From GCA-2733415 sp965178635 (lineage in GTDB: Bacteria > Bacteroidota > Bacteroidia > Flavobacteriales > Flavobacteriaceae): a stretch of DNA of 64,000 nt. Location of the stretch: positions 62,001 through 126,000 of the forward strand of contig CBCXVT010000010.1 in NCBI GenBank assembly GCA_965178635.1, written 5' to 3'. A program made the translations under genes and the position numbers. The notes beneath the pieces are model-generated. The model did no database searches and was not told where the DNA came from. It was given only the letters and a program-made list of their open reading frames with translations. Below, piece after piece: positions 42,639 through 51,558 of the stretch (position 1 is the first letter of the stretch; each line of letters starts with the position of its first letter).

Positions 42639-42765
42639 GTTCACAAATATGATGAGTAACAAATATATGATTTCTGTAATAGACTATAGCATAAAAATGT
42701 TGCCACAACCATAACTGAGAAACCCCAGATGAGATGTGACAACATAATTTTAAATAGGTTAATTG

Positions 42766-43176
42766 TTAGTTAGAAACTACTTGTGTGGAGTTCCCTTTTG
42801 TAACTGACCCTTTAATACGTAAGACTTTGCTTTTTTCAGATGCGTTAGACACCACAGTAATGGTTTTTGAAAATGCACCAATACGTTTGGTGTCATAGGT
42901 TACACCAATTTCTGCGGTTTCATTTGGCATAATTGGTTTGTTTGGTTTTGTAGCCACGGTACAACCACAACTTCCTTTAACGCTCGTAATGATAATTGGT
43001 GCAGTTCCTGTGTTTTTAAAACTGAATGACCTGTTACCGTTGTCGTTTTTTGCAATGGTACCGTAGTCAATAGTTTCTGTTTCAAAATTGAATACGCCAC
43101 TTTTTGGTGCTACTGAACTTTGAGAAAACCCAAGTGTACACATAAACATCACCGCAATACATAATAACTTTTTCAT
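42766..43176 (-). CDS. DUF1573 secreted protein
   Basis: 136 residues: signal peptide (MKKLLCIAVMFMCTLGFSQ) and one DUF1573 Ig-like domain with the family pattern FNFETETIDYGTIAKNDNGNRSFSFKNTG ... SVKGSCGCTVATKP, whose C-x-C pair is conserved. Such proteins are common in Bacteroidota and have no assigned biochemical role; the fold suggests an extracytoplasmic binding module. Separate from the LuxR-type gene downstream. Confidence 0.88.
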   Translation of the reverse strand: MKKLLCIAVMFMCTLGFSQSSVAPKSGVFNFETETIDYGTIAKNDNGNRSFSFKNTGTAPIIITSVKGSCGCTVATKPNKPIMPNETAEIGVTYDTKRIGAFSKTITVVSNASEKSKVLRIKGSVTKGNSTQVVSN

Positions 43177-43293
43177 AATTTTAATTGTTTAGATTATTGT
43201 TGCAACAAATATCTGAACAGATTATGAAAATGCTTTAAAACAAAGGGTTGAAAAGGGGACTAGTCCTAGTTTGAAATTAAAAAAGCACCCTAG

Positions 43294-44145
43294 TTAATTT
43301 TTGTTTTCAACGAAATAACATATAAAGTCGAGTAGGTAGATAGCTCTTATAGCGTTAACTTTTGTACCATAGTCTACTGAATGTCCATGTAGAACAAGAT
43401 GTCTATTATAGCTTTTTACTTTTAACTCAATATTGTTAAAAATTTTATCTTTTGAATTTATGGTAATTTCGTTTTGGTTGATTTCTAATTGTTGAGCGAA
43501 AAAAGAGCTCATTTGACCATTATTTTCCATAAAGATGTCTTTAGATTTCAGCTCATATTTAGGCCTTTCTTTATCAAAAAAACCAAAATTCCATATTGAA
43601 TTACACATGCCGTCTGCTTGTGAATAGCAAGTGTTTATTATAGAATAATAGCTTTTACTTTGATATAATTTAAAAATTTCTTCAAATATTGGTTTCCTCT
43701 CTGGAAATAAACTTGTGCAATTTTTAATTATAGATGGTATGTGTTCATCAGCTTGTTCAATAATTTTCTTTTCAAATTTTTTGAGGTTCTCTTTTTGAGT
43801 GTAATAATTAATCTCTGAAAGGGAGAGTTTTGAAACTAAGGTTGGACTTATATACCAACCAATCGTAGCAATGTTTTTTACTTCATTAAGATGTTCATGA
43901 ATTGAATTTTTTATAAATAACTTTAATGATTCGATTCTATCTTGTGTTTTTTGAAAGTTTATTGATAGAGATTTTTGTAATACTTTTTTCTGTTTTCTAT
44001 TATTTTCTTCAAACTCTAATAATTTTTTAACCTCATCTTCATTGAACGAGTGATTTGGGTTAGTTTTAAGTTCAATCAATGAAGCGTGCCAATATCCTAT
44101 AGTATTATTTTCATTTATAGGAAATGAGAGTTTCTTATATATCAT
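43294..44145 (-). CDS. Orphan protein with HEPN-like C-terminus
   Basis: 283 residues, strongly helical, Lys/Glu/Asn-rich and without signal peptide. I do not recognise the whole. The C-terminal part has KSYNRHLVLHGHSVDYG at about 245-261 followed by a helix with KVNAIRAIYLLDFICYF. R248 and H253 form an R-x4-H motif inside an N-R-H-x-x-L-H-G context, as in HEPN-type RNases and Apea-like proteins. No nucleotidyltransferase partner is adjacent; upstream is a Bax-inhibitor-like gene 13 nt away on the same strand, so it may be cotranscribed. Function unproven: stand-alone HEPN proteins include toxins and abortive-infection effectors. Confidence 0.6.
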   Translation of the reverse strand: MIYKKLSFPINENNTIGYWHASLIELKTNPNHSFNEDEVKKLLEFEENNRKQKKVLQKSLSINFQKTQDRIESLKLFIKNSIHEHLNEVKNIATIGWYISPTLVSKLSLSEINYYTQKENLKKFEKKIIEQADEHIPSIIKNCTSLFPERKPIFEEIFKLYQSKSYYSIINTCYSQADGMCNSIWNFGFFDKERPKYELKSKDIFMENNGQMSSFFAQQLEINQNEITINSKDKIFNNIELKVKSYNRHLVLHGHSVDYGTKVNAIRAIYLLDFICYFVENKN

Positions 44146-44158
44146 TTTGATAAAAAGT

Positions 44159-44863
44159 TTAATCCCTCGACATAAAAATCCTCAACACATACCAAAACAG
44201 TAACATTAAAGAGGCAAATAAGCCAATAGCAGCTGGTATGTATTGTTCATTAGTGTATTTATGAACCAAGTTAGATGTTTGGTATAAAATAGAGCCAGCA
44301 GCTAACACGCACATTCCAACAGAAAACCATAAGCCTAAATCGAAACCAAATAATGTTCCGGCAACTATTAAGCCTAAAGCAATAAAAAAACCAACTGTTA
44401 AAATAGATCTTAAAAAAGAAAAGTCTTTTTTAGTTACAAATACTACGGCAGTTAATCCACTAAATAAGGATAAGGTTACTATGGCGGCTTGGTTTATGAG
44501 TTCTAAGCCTCCAGAATACATTATGGCAATGTATAATAAGGGAATAAAAATAATAGCTTCGGCTAGTATGTATAAACCGTAAGCCATGTATTGCTTGTTC
44601 TTGTCGCTTGTTTTTAGTGCAGTACTTTCCGCATATTGTGTAATAAACATAAACCCAATTAACATGATTAACCAGCTCCAACCTTGCATCATTGAGAGCA
44701 TGAAATCTACTATTGTGGTAGATTGTAATAAAAAGTATTCTGCTATGAAAAAGGCTAGAACACCTCCCGCCACGTGACTGTAAGTTTTTTTATAAAAGGC
44801 AACTTTTGCTTCGTCTGATAATGTTGAAACTGTTACCTGCTGTGGTTGTTGAATTTTATTCAT
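44159..44863 (-). CDS. Bax inhibitor-1/YccA family membrane protein
   Basis: 234 residues with about seven membrane helices and the family's pattern: Tyr/Ser-rich cytosolic start (AFYKKTYSHVAGGVLAFF), SGGLELINQAAIVTLSLFSGLTAVVF, and the terminal VLRIFMSRD. BI-1/YccA proteins modulate proton/calcium leak and membrane protease FtsH in other bacteria. It precedes the HEPN-like gene by 13 nt and follows the nucleotidase pair by 21 nt, all on the minus strand, so these four genes may form one unit. Confidence 0.9.
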   Translation of the reverse strand: MNKIQQPQQVTVSTLSDEAKVAFYKKTYSHVAGGVLAFFIAEYFLLQSTTIVDFMLSMMQGWSWLIMLIGFMFITQYAESTALKTSDKNKQYMAYGLYILAEAIIFIPLLYIAIMYSGGLELINQAAIVTLSLFSGLTAVVFVTKKDFSFLRSILTVGFFIALGLIVAGTLFGFDLGLWFSVGMCVLAAGSILYQTSNLVHKYTNEQYIPAAIGLFASLMLLFWYVLRIFMSRD

Positions 44864-44884
44864 AAGTATTATTTTGAGTTTTTT

Positions 44885-45802
44885 TTATACAATAATTGAT
44901 TTTCCACTGGCAGTTTTACTACCATCAGTAGAGAAGTAAAAATCTACTTGTCCCATATACACACCACTTTTTCCGCATTGGTTAATTAAGACGTTTTCAC
45001 CAACACTATTCTTTTCAATAGTTGGCTTCGGGAGTAGGGTATGCGTGTGTCCACCAATAATTAAATCGATATCTTTTGTTTCGCGTGCCAATTGTAAATC
45101 GCACACTTTTTCTGGATTGTTTTTGTAGTGATAACCTATATGTGATAAACAAATAACCAAATCACACTGTTCAGTTTCTTTTAAAATACGCGCTGTATCT
45201 TGAGCTATTTCAATCGGATTCAAATACTGTGTTTCTTTGTATAAGCGTTTACTCACTAATCCGTCCAATTCTACACCTAAACCGAACACGCCAATTTTAA
45301 TGCCGTCTTTTATAAAAGTTTTATACGGTTTTACTTGACCTTCTAAAATAGTGTTATCAAAATTATAGTTAGCAGACACAAAATCAAATTTAGCATTTGG
45401 GAGTTGTTTCAAAAAGCCATCTATACCATTGTCAAAATCGTGGTTTCCTAAAGTTGCCACATCATAACCTAACATTGACATTAATTTAAATTCCAACTCA
45501 CCACCAAAATAATTGAAATATGGTGTGCCTTGAAAAATATCTCCCGCATCTAATAATAAGGTGTTTGGATTCTCTTTTCTAATAGAGTCAACAATAGTTG
45601 CACGCCTGGCAAAACCGCCTAAACCAGGGTACTTGTAATGGTTTTTTGGTAATGGTTCTATCTGACTGTGCACATCGTTGGTATGTAAAATGGTAATTTT
45701 AGTATCAGTGGGTTTGCTAAAAGAACTTAGTCCTAAACCACTCAAACCAATAAATGCTGTACTGGCTGCTGTTTTCTGTAAAAAATGACGTCTAGTTTGC
45801 AT
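44885..45802 (-). CDS. 5'-nucleotidase-type metallophosphatase domain protein with Tat signal
   Basis: 305 residues equal to the N-terminal catalytic half of UshA-type 5'-nucleotidases. A Tat-like signal (MQTRRHFLQK...) precedes the metallophosphoesterase core: TILHTNDVHSQ, LLLDAGDIFQGTPYFNYFGG, LGNHDFDNG and IGGHTH are the dimetal-binding motifs. The matching C-terminal domain is encoded by the gene just upstream; their overlap (11 nt) implies translational coupling. ATG 45802 used because it begins the Tat signal. Acts on extracellular nucleotides or cyclic nucleotides. Confidence 0.88.
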   Translation of the reverse strand: MQTRRHFLQKTAASTAFIGLSGLGLSSFSKPTDTKITILHTNDVHSQIEPLPKNHYKYPGLGGFARRATIVDSIRKENPNTLLLDAGDIFQGTPYFNYFGGELEFKLMSMLGYDVATLGNHDFDNGIDGFLKQLPNAKFDFVSANYNFDNTILEGQVKPYKTFIKDGIKIGVFGLGVELDGLVSKRLYKETQYLNPIEIAQDTARILKETEQCDLVICLSHIGYHYKNNPEKVCDLQLARETKDIDLIIGGHTHTLLPKPTIEKNSVGENVLINQCGKSGVYMGQVDFYFSTDGSKTASGKSIIV

Positions 45803-46550
45803 ATGTAAAACGGTTATCAAGGTTAGGGATTATACTGTCTGTCTTTTTAAAATAGTCAATTAATGCGGTTCTAATTTTATAGCCAGTTTTATGTAGTGAT
45901 ACGGGGTCTTTAAAGAAGTTCATTTTATCACCTCCTTCTTGTAAATAATCAGAAGTCATTACAAAATAGTTTTTTGATGCATCAAATTTCACGTCGTTAA
46001 TTGTAACATCTGTGTAAGTAGTATCCTTTAATTTCAATCGCAACTTAGAAATTGGATGTGCTTTTTTGTTAACAGCTAAATAATGCAATAAGTCTTTTAC
46101 TTTATCGCCAGATAATTCAGCAATTACCAATTCGTTTTCAAACGGCATCACTTCAAAAGCATTACGTGCTGTAATATTTCCTTTTGCTATTGGTGCACGG
46201 ATTCCTCCGTAATTGAATAACACAAAGTCGATTGAACCTCCAGTTTGTGTGTTGTACACAGGGTTACCTTGTTCAAAACAAATATCCGCCATTAAGTTTC
46301 CTAAGCTACTTTCTAGATCACTGTCAATTCTAGTTAAATCGATAGGTGTTGTACACAGCACGGCATCTAACTGTTCGTTTAAATGCGTTTTAAATGGCGC
46401 TATAAATTCAGTAATTTCTTTGTTAGCAACCGTAGTGCTATCTGTAATGAGTTGTGTTGCCTTTATTTGATGCAACTTAGCTGGAGTTTCCTTTTTACAA
46501 GCGCTTAAAAAAAGCAAGAAAATCCCCAATAGGACATAATGTGTTTTCAT
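45792..46550 (-). CDS. 5'-nucleotidase C-terminal domain lipoprotein
   Basis: 252 residues: a lipobox signal (LLFLSACKK, Cys near 17) then the substrate-binding C-terminal domain of the UshA family: SSLGNLMADICFE, DFVLFNYGGIRAPIAKGNIT, FENELVIAELSGDKVKDLL and YLQEGGDKMNF. Taken together with the downstream gene it is one enzyme cut in two, with the C-domain gene first. The start at 46550 gives the lipoprotein signal; the frame is open upstream without one. Confidence 0.88.
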   Translation of the reverse strand: MKTHYVLLGIFLLFLSACKKETPAKLHQIKATQLITDSTTVANKEITEFIAPFKTHLNEQLDAVLCTTPIDLTRIDSDLESSLGNLMADICFEQGNPVYNTQTGGSIDFVLFNYGGIRAPIAKGNITARNAFEVMPFENELVIAELSGDKVKDLLHYLAVNKKAHPISKLRLKLKDTTYTDVTINDVKFDASKNYFVMTSDYLQEGGDKMNFFKDPVSLHKTGYKIRTALIDYFKKTDSIIPNLDNRFTYAN

Positions 46551-46571
46551 AGATTTAAAGTCGATTGCAAT

Positions 46572-46602
46572 TTGTTTACTGACTAATTGAAATGTATTTT
46601 TG
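46572..46602 (+). promoter_or_regulatory. Promoter of the DUF6913-like gene-dapA unit
   Basis: TTG (46572-46574), 20 bp, TATTTTTG (46595-46602): full match to the flavobacterial promoter, 18 nt before the ATG at 46621. Confidence 0.75.
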
Positions 46603-46620
46603 TAATCAAATGTAAAGTTA

Positions 46621-47136
46621 ATGTTTTTAAAAGGAATCAAAAGAAAATCGGCTCAAAAGTACCTGATAAAGCAACTGCAAGAAAAGCGAGTGGTTGATCA
46701 ATCAAAAATTAAAACTATTGGAGTTTTAGTTGATGCAACAGTTTTCGAATCGTTTCCATTTTTAAATGAATTAGCTGAAGTGTTTGGTGTTTCAACAGAA
46801 AGTATAAGCTTGTTGTATTATCACCCTGATAAGAAGGTTGCTGAGATGTCTACGGAGTCAGTTTTTACAGATAACAATCTTGGCTTTAAAGGGCAATTAA
46901 ATAATTTAAACGCCAATAAATTCCTTTCAACGAACTTTGATGCTTTATTGAGTTTTTATAATGAAGATAAGCAATTATTGAACTTAGCAGCTGTACAATC
47001 AAAAGCTAAATACAAGATTGGGTTTGCTGGTGTTCATGAACAAATCAACGATTTATGTGTGGTTACTGAGCTTTCTGATGTTAAAACATTTACATTTGAA
47101 TTAAAGAAGTATTTATCCATTTTAAATAAAATATAA
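46621..47136 (+). CDS. DUF6913-like hypothetical protein upstream of dapA
   Basis: 171 residues, soluble, no signal peptide. A basic N-terminal helix (MFLKGIKRKSAQKYLIKQLQEKR) is followed by an alpha/beta domain (KIKTIGVLVDATVFESFPFL, ISLLYYHPDKK, NFDALLSFYNEDKQLLNLAAVQSKAKYKIGFAGV). I associate it with the DUF6913 group that commonly neighbours dapA in flavobacteria, but cannot confirm this. It shares the TAATG overlap (1 nt) with dapA, so translation of the two is coupled. No function known. Confidence 0.8.
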   Translation: MFLKGIKRKSAQKYLIKQLQEKRVVDQSKIKTIGVLVDATVFESFPFLNELAEVFGVSTESISLLYYHPDKKVAEMSTESVFTDNNLGFKGQLNNLNANKFLSTNFDALLSFYNEDKQLLNLAAVQSKAKYKIGFAGVHEQINDLCVVTELSDVKTFTFELKKYLSILNKI

Positions 47137-48011
47137 TGAACAAATTTTTGGGTACAGGTGTAGCTTTGGTAACACCTTTTAAAACAGACAAAAGTGTTGA
47201 TTTTGATGCATTAGAACGTATTGTTAATCATGTGATTGATGGAGGAGTAGAATACTTAGTTGTATTGGGAACAACTGGTGAGAGTGTGGTGTTGACTGCT
47301 GAAGAAAAACAACAAGTAATTACTAAAATTACAGAAGTAAACAACAAATGTTTACCAATGGTTTTAGGAATAGGAGGGAACAATACTGCTGATGTAGTTG
47401 CTCAGTTACAAACTACAGATTTATCTGATTTTGATGCTGTGTTATCAGTATCACCATATTATAATAAACCGAGTCAGGAAGGAATTTACCAGCATTTTAA
47501 AGCGGTAGCACAAGCATCACCAAAACCAATTATTTTATATAATGTACCAGGTAGGACGGCGTCTAATATGTCACCTGAAACAATTGTGCGTTTGGCAACT
47601 GATTTTGATAATGTGATTGCTGTTAAAGAAGCAGCAGGCGATTTAGTACAAGCCATGAAAATTATTCAGCACGCTCCTAAAGATTTCTTAGTGATTTCTG
47701 GTGATGATATGATAGCGTTACCAATGACGTTAGCTGGAGGAGCAGGAGTGATATCAGTAATAGGTGAAGGAGTGCCAAAACAATTCTCTGAAATGATCAG
47801 ACTAGGGTTAAAAGGCGAGGCAAAAGCTGCGTATGATCTACATTATAAAGTTGCAGACTCAATAGATTATATTTTTGAAGAAGGAAATCCGGTTGGTATT
47901 AAAGCCATGTTTAAAAGCTTGAATTTATGTGAAGCCACAGTGCGTTTGCCGTTAATAGAAGCGAGTGAAAGTTTACAGAATAAAATTGATGGTTTTATAG
48001 AGAATTTATAA
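47136..48011 (+). CDS. dapA: 4-Hydroxy-tetrahydrodipicolinate synthase
   Basis: 291 residues, a class I aldolase (TIM barrel) that condenses pyruvate with aspartate semialdehyde, the first committed step to DAP and lysine. K164 in AVKEAAGD forms the Schiff base; Y135 in LYNVPGRTAS and the TTGES loop (46-50) complete the active site. Starts at the ATG overlapping the previous stop. Feeds both lysine and peptidoglycan synthesis. Ends before a hairpin terminator. Confidence 0.97.
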   Translation: MNKFLGTGVALVTPFKTDKSVDFDALERIVNHVIDGGVEYLVVLGTTGESVVLTAEEKQQVITKITEVNNKCLPMVLGIGGNNTADVVAQLQTTDLSDFDAVLSVSPYYNKPSQEGIYQHFKAVAQASPKPIILYNVPGRTASNMSPETIVRLATDFDNVIAVKEAAGDLVQAMKIIQHAPKDFLVISGDDMIALPMTLAGGAGVISVIGEGVPKQFSEMIRLGLKGEAKAAYDLHYKVADSIDYIFEEGNPVGIKAMFKSLNLCEATVRLPLIEASESLQNKIDGFIENL

Positions 48012-48029
48012 GATAAATGTAATATATCT

Positions 48030-48068
48030 AAAGCCATAGCCTCATGTTATGGCTTTTTGTATTTTTTT
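48030..48068 (+). terminator. Terminator of dapA
   Basis: AAAGCCATA and TATGGCTTT arms with a 9-nt loop, followed by T-rich sequence interrupted once. Confidence 0.75.
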
Positions 48069-48085
48069 TACAATAAATAGAATTT

Positions 48086-49006
48086 ATGTCAAAGAAAATT
48101 AAAGATCCTGGTTTTGGGTATAATTCTACTAACAAACCAAATAGGTTAGTAAATGCAGATGGCTCGTTTAATATAAAACATTTGAACAGGCATTTTTCAT
48201 TCTCGGAATTATATACGTATTTGATAAGCATGCCGTGGTGGCTGTTTTTTATGTTTGTCTTTTTAGGGTATGTGACAATAAATGTTCTTTTTGGAATGAT
48301 TTATTACGTAGTAGGTATTGACCAATTGTCACTACAATCTGTAAATTCATTACAAGATTTTCTAAATGCGTTTTTCTTTAGCACACAAACCATCACAACA
48401 TTAGGCTATGGTGCAATTTCACCTATTGGTAATCTTGCAGCATTTGTTGCAGCTTTTGAAGCATTTTTAGGTTTATTATCGTTCTCGTTTTTCACAGGAT
48501 TGTTATATGGTCGATTTTCAAGACCAAAAGCAGCTATTAGGTTTAGTGAGACTTTTGTGATAAGGCCGTTTAAAAAAGAACGTGCATTGATGTTTCGATT
48601 GATGAATAAGCGTAAAAACATCATGATTGAGCCCGAAATTAATGTGACAATAGCGATAAACACAACAACTAAAAAAGGAGAGTTTAAACGCGAATTTTTT
48701 GAACTCCCTTTAGAAAGAAAAAAAATAATGTATTTGCCAACTACGTGGACCATTGTTCATGAAATTGATGATGGGAGCCCGCTATGTAAATACACAAATA
48801 CAGAATTAAAGCAATTAAATGCAGAAATGTTTGTGTTGTTAGAGTATTATGAAGATTCGTTTTCTCAGAAAGTATATCAATTACACTCATATGATTTTAA
48901 TCAGTTAGAATTAGAAAAAAAATTCACACCTGCTTATTATTTTGATGCTGATGGCACAGCAGTTTTAGATCATGAAAAGTTAAGTAAAACAGAAGCCATA
49001 AATTGA
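48086..49006 (+). CDS. Inward-rectifier-type potassium channel (KirBac-like)
   Basis: 306 residues: two membrane helices (about 50-75 and 115-145) around a pore loop with the selectivity filter TITTLGYG, then the Kir C-terminal beta-sandwich (about 155-290). SRPKAAIRFSETFVIRPFKKER is the Kir slide-helix/lipid-binding signature. It should conduct K+ across the inner membrane; a PgpH-type c-di-AMP phosphodiesterase gene in the window could be linked to potassium control. Start ATG 48086. Followed by a 131-bp gap and the bamD unit. Confidence 0.9.
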   Translation: MSKKIKDPGFGYNSTNKPNRLVNADGSFNIKHLNRHFSFSELYTYLISMPWWLFFMFVFLGYVTINVLFGMIYYVVGIDQLSLQSVNSLQDFLNAFFFSTQTITTLGYGAISPIGNLAAFVAAFEAFLGLLSFSFFTGLLYGRFSRPKAAIRFSETFVIRPFKKERALMFRLMNKRKNIMIEPEINVTIAINTTTKKGEFKREFFELPLERKKIMYLPTTWTIVHEIDDGSPLCKYTNTELKQLNAEMFVLLEYYEDSFSQKVYQLHSYDFNQLELEKKFTPAYYFDADGTAVLDHEKLSKTEAIN

Positions 49007-49110
49007 TACGTTTGCCATAGAAAAGTTAAATTTTAGTAAATTTCATGGGCTTTATCGGTTGGAATCCTATCTTCGTTAAAGAAATTATTTTTAGTTCGAT
49101 TAAAAATGAT

Positions 49111-49118
49111 TAATTTTG
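49111..49118 (+). promoter_or_regulatory. -7 element of the bamD operon
   Basis: TAATTTTG fits TAnnTTTG, 19 nt before the bamD ATG. A -33 TTG is not clear. Confidence 0.5.
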
Positions 49119-49137
49119 CAAAATCTTTTGATTATAT

Positions 49138-49962
49138 ATGAAGCACTTACTATACATAATTACCATTGCATTTGCCTTAGGCTCGTGCTCAGAATACCAA
49201 AAAGTATTTAGAAAGGATGACGTTCCTGCAAAGTACGCTTTAGGTGAGCAATTATACAATGATGGTAAATTAAGAAAAGCACAACGTTTATTTGAACAGA
49301 TTGTACCTGGATATAGAGGGAAACCTGGCGCAGAGAAATTAATGTATATGTATGGTAACACATTTTATTTGCAAGAAGACTATGTAACATCTGCATATCA
49401 ATTAGAGCGTTTTGTAAAAGCATATCCGCGTAGTGAAAAGCTTGATGAAATGGCTTTTAAAGCAGCAAAGAGTAACTACTATTTATCTCCAAGATCAAGT
49501 TTAGATCAAGAAGATACTGAGAAAGCGATTTTAAAGTTACAAAACTTTATGAATACCTATCCAAAATCTGAATATTTCAAAGAAGCAAGTGATTTGGCTT
49601 TAGAAATGGATGCTAAATTACAAGATAAGGCGTATAATATTGCAAAAGGATACCACCATAGAATTAGTAGTGGAACTCAATACAGAGATGATTACTATGC
49701 GGCAATTACAGCATTAGAAAACTTTTTAAGAGACTACCCAGGTACGAAATACAAAGAAAAAGCCTTATATTACAGATTCGATACGGCGTTTTTATTGGCT
49801 AAAAATAGTACCGATAGAAGAAAGAAAACGCGTATAGAAGAAGCGATAGAATACTATAACAAGTGGAAAAAAGTTAGCACAGATTCAGAATTTTCTGAAG
49901 ATGCAGACGAAAATTTAGCACTTATAACTAAAGAATTAGAAAATTTCAATACTAATAAATAA
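49138..49962 (+). CDS. bamD: Outer membrane assembly lipoprotein BamD
   Basis: 274 residues. A lipobox (FALGSCSEYQ) then five TPR motifs typical of BamD (ALGEQLYNDGKLRKAQRLFEQI, NTFYLQEDYVTSAYQLERFVKAYP, DQEDTEKAILKLQNFMNTYP, YAAITALENFLRDYPGTK, RIEEAIEYYNKWKKV). It is the essential accessory of BamA in folding outer-membrane barrels. First gene of the bamD-rpoZ-coaBC unit: rpoZ starts 6 nt after its stop. Confidence 0.94.
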   Translation: MKHLLYIITIAFALGSCSEYQKVFRKDDVPAKYALGEQLYNDGKLRKAQRLFEQIVPGYRGKPGAEKLMYMYGNTFYLQEDYVTSAYQLERFVKAYPRSEKLDEMAFKAAKSNYYLSPRSSLDQEDTEKAILKLQNFMNTYPKSEYFKEASDLALEMDAKLQDKAYNIAKGYHHRISSGTQYRDDYYAAITALENFLRDYPGTKYKEKALYYRFDTAFLLAKNSTDRRKKTRIEEAIEYYNKWKKVSTDSEFSEDADENLALITKELENFNTNK

Positions 49963-49967
49963 TCATT

Positions 49968-50294
49968 ATGGATATCAAGAATACAGCTGCTCCATCAACA
50001 ACTATCACGTACAATAAAAACGAGGTAGATGAGCAAACAGGAAATATTTACGAAGCTATTTCAGTTATTTCTAAAAGAGCGACTCAGATAAATACTGAAA
50101 TGAAGAATGAATTAGTAGAGAAACTTGAAGAGTTTGCTACATTCAATGATAGTTTAGAAGAAGTATTTGAAAACAAAGAACAAATTGAAGTGTCTAAGTT
50201 TTACGAAAAATTACCTAAACCTCACGCAATTGCTGTTGAAGAATGGTTAAGCGAAAAAGTTTACTACAGAGATACTACAAAAACAGAAGACTAA
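49968..50294 (+). CDS. rpoZ: RNA polymerase omega subunit (Rpb6/RpoZ family)
   Basis: 108 residues; the Bacteroidota form is more divergent than E. coli RpoZ. The Rpb6-like core is GNIYEAISVISKRATQIN, equal to the omega helix that wraps the beta' C-terminus. An acidic middle and ...KPHAIAVEEWLSEKVYYRD complete it. Its position between bamD and coaBC is the usual one in this group. Start codon ATG 49968 and stop 4 nt before coaBC. Confidence 0.85.
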   Translation: MDIKNTAAPSTTITYNKNEVDEQTGNIYEAISVISKRATQINTEMKNELVEKLEEFATFNDSLEEVFENKEQIEVSKFYEKLPKPHAIAVEEWLSEKVYYRDTTKTED

Positions 50295-50297
50295 TAT

Positions 50298-51503
50298 ATG
50301 TCAATATTAAGTGGTAAAAACATATTACTCGGTATTACTGGTGGTATTGCCGCTTATAAAACAACATATTTAGTCAGACATTTTATAAAAGCAGGTGCAC
50401 ATGTTAAAATTATCATGACACCTGCTTCTAAGGATTTTGTCACCCCACTTACATTATCAACCTTATCTAAAAATCCCGTATTATCATCTTTTACTAATGA
50501 AGATGATGATAATGACATGTGGAATAATCACGTCGATTTAGGGCTTTGGGCTGATATATTTGTTATTGCACCAGCAACAGCAAACACTATGTCAAAAATG
50601 GCATCTGGTAATTCAGACAACTTTTTACTTGCAACATATTTATCTGCAAAATGTCCTGTGTATTTTGCCCCAGCAATGGATTTAGATATGTACAAACATC
50701 CATCAACTTCAGCGTCTTTTTCTATATTGCAATCTTTCGGAAATATTATTATTCCAGCGGGCTCTGGTGAATTAGCAAGCGGATTAGTAGGTGAAGGAAG
50801 GATGGCAGAGCCAGAAGATATCTTATCATTTATAGAAAATGATATTTTAAGTAAGTTACCGCTAAGAGGTAAAAAGGTACTTGTTACAGCCGGACCAACT
50901 TATGAAGCTATTGACCCTGTACGGTTTATAGGAAACCATTCTTCTGGTAAAATGGGATTTGAATTGGCTACTGCTGCAGCAAATTTAGGTGCTGAGGTTA
51001 TTTTAATATCTGGACCAACAAAAGAAAAGTTAACCAATTCATTAGTAAAAGTTATTCCTGTCACTTCTGCTGATGAGATGTACGCAGCTACACATGAGTA
51101 TTTTAATACAGTAGATGTGGCAATTTGCGCAGCCGCTGTTGCAGATTACAAACCACAACAGATTGCTGATCAGAAAATAAAAAAGAAGACAGCTACGTTT
51201 ACAATTGAGTTAGAAAAAACAAAAGATATTTTAGCTTCAATTGGTGCTATTAAACAACATCAAATAGTTGTAGGTTTTGCTTTAGAAACTAATAATGAAG
51301 TTGAAAATGCAAAAGGGAAGCTAAAGCGTAAGAATTTAGATTTTATTGTCTTAAATTCGTTACATGATAAAGGAGCAGGTTTTGGTAAAGCAACCAATAA
51401 AATTACAATTATTGATGCTGATGAATCGTTAACATCTTTTGAGCTAAAATCAAAAAAAGAAGTTGCGCAAGACATACTAAACCACCTTTTAAATAAGTTA
51501 TAG
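50298..51503 (+). CDS. coaBC: Bifunctional phosphopantothenoylcysteine decarboxylase/phosphopantothenate-cysteine ligase
   Basis: 401 residues. The N-terminal flavoprotein CoaC (about 1-185) has GITGGIAAYKT, the His-containing WNNHVDLG and PAMDLDMYKHP (variant of the PxMNxxMW motif). The C-terminal CoaB half begins near 195 with VTAGPTYEAIDPVRFIGNHSSGKMG and uses CTP to join cysteine. Together they make 4'-phosphopantetheine for CoA. Third gene of the bamD unit. Confidence 0.96.
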   Translation: MSILSGKNILLGITGGIAAYKTTYLVRHFIKAGAHVKIIMTPASKDFVTPLTLSTLSKNPVLSSFTNEDDDNDMWNNHVDLGLWADIFVIAPATANTMSKMASGNSDNFLLATYLSAKCPVYFAPAMDLDMYKHPSTSASFSILQSFGNIIIPAGSGELASGLVGEGRMAEPEDILSFIENDILSKLPLRGKKVLVTAGPTYEAIDPVRFIGNHSSGKMGFELATAAANLGAEVILISGPTKEKLTNSLVKVIPVTSADEMYAATHEYFNTVDVAICAAAVADYKPQQIADQKIKKKTATFTIELEKTKDILASIGAIKQHQIVVGFALETNNEVENAKGKLKRKNLDFIVLNSLHDKGAGFGKATNKITIIDADESLTSFELKSKKEVAQDILNHLLNKL

Positions 51504-51558
51504 AAATCACTAACGCTAATATTTATTATAAAAGCGTTTTAAGAAATCATAAAACAAG

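Noticed and set aside
49208..49423. Antisense frame in bamD
   Set aside because: Composition follows the sense gene and no start signal exists.
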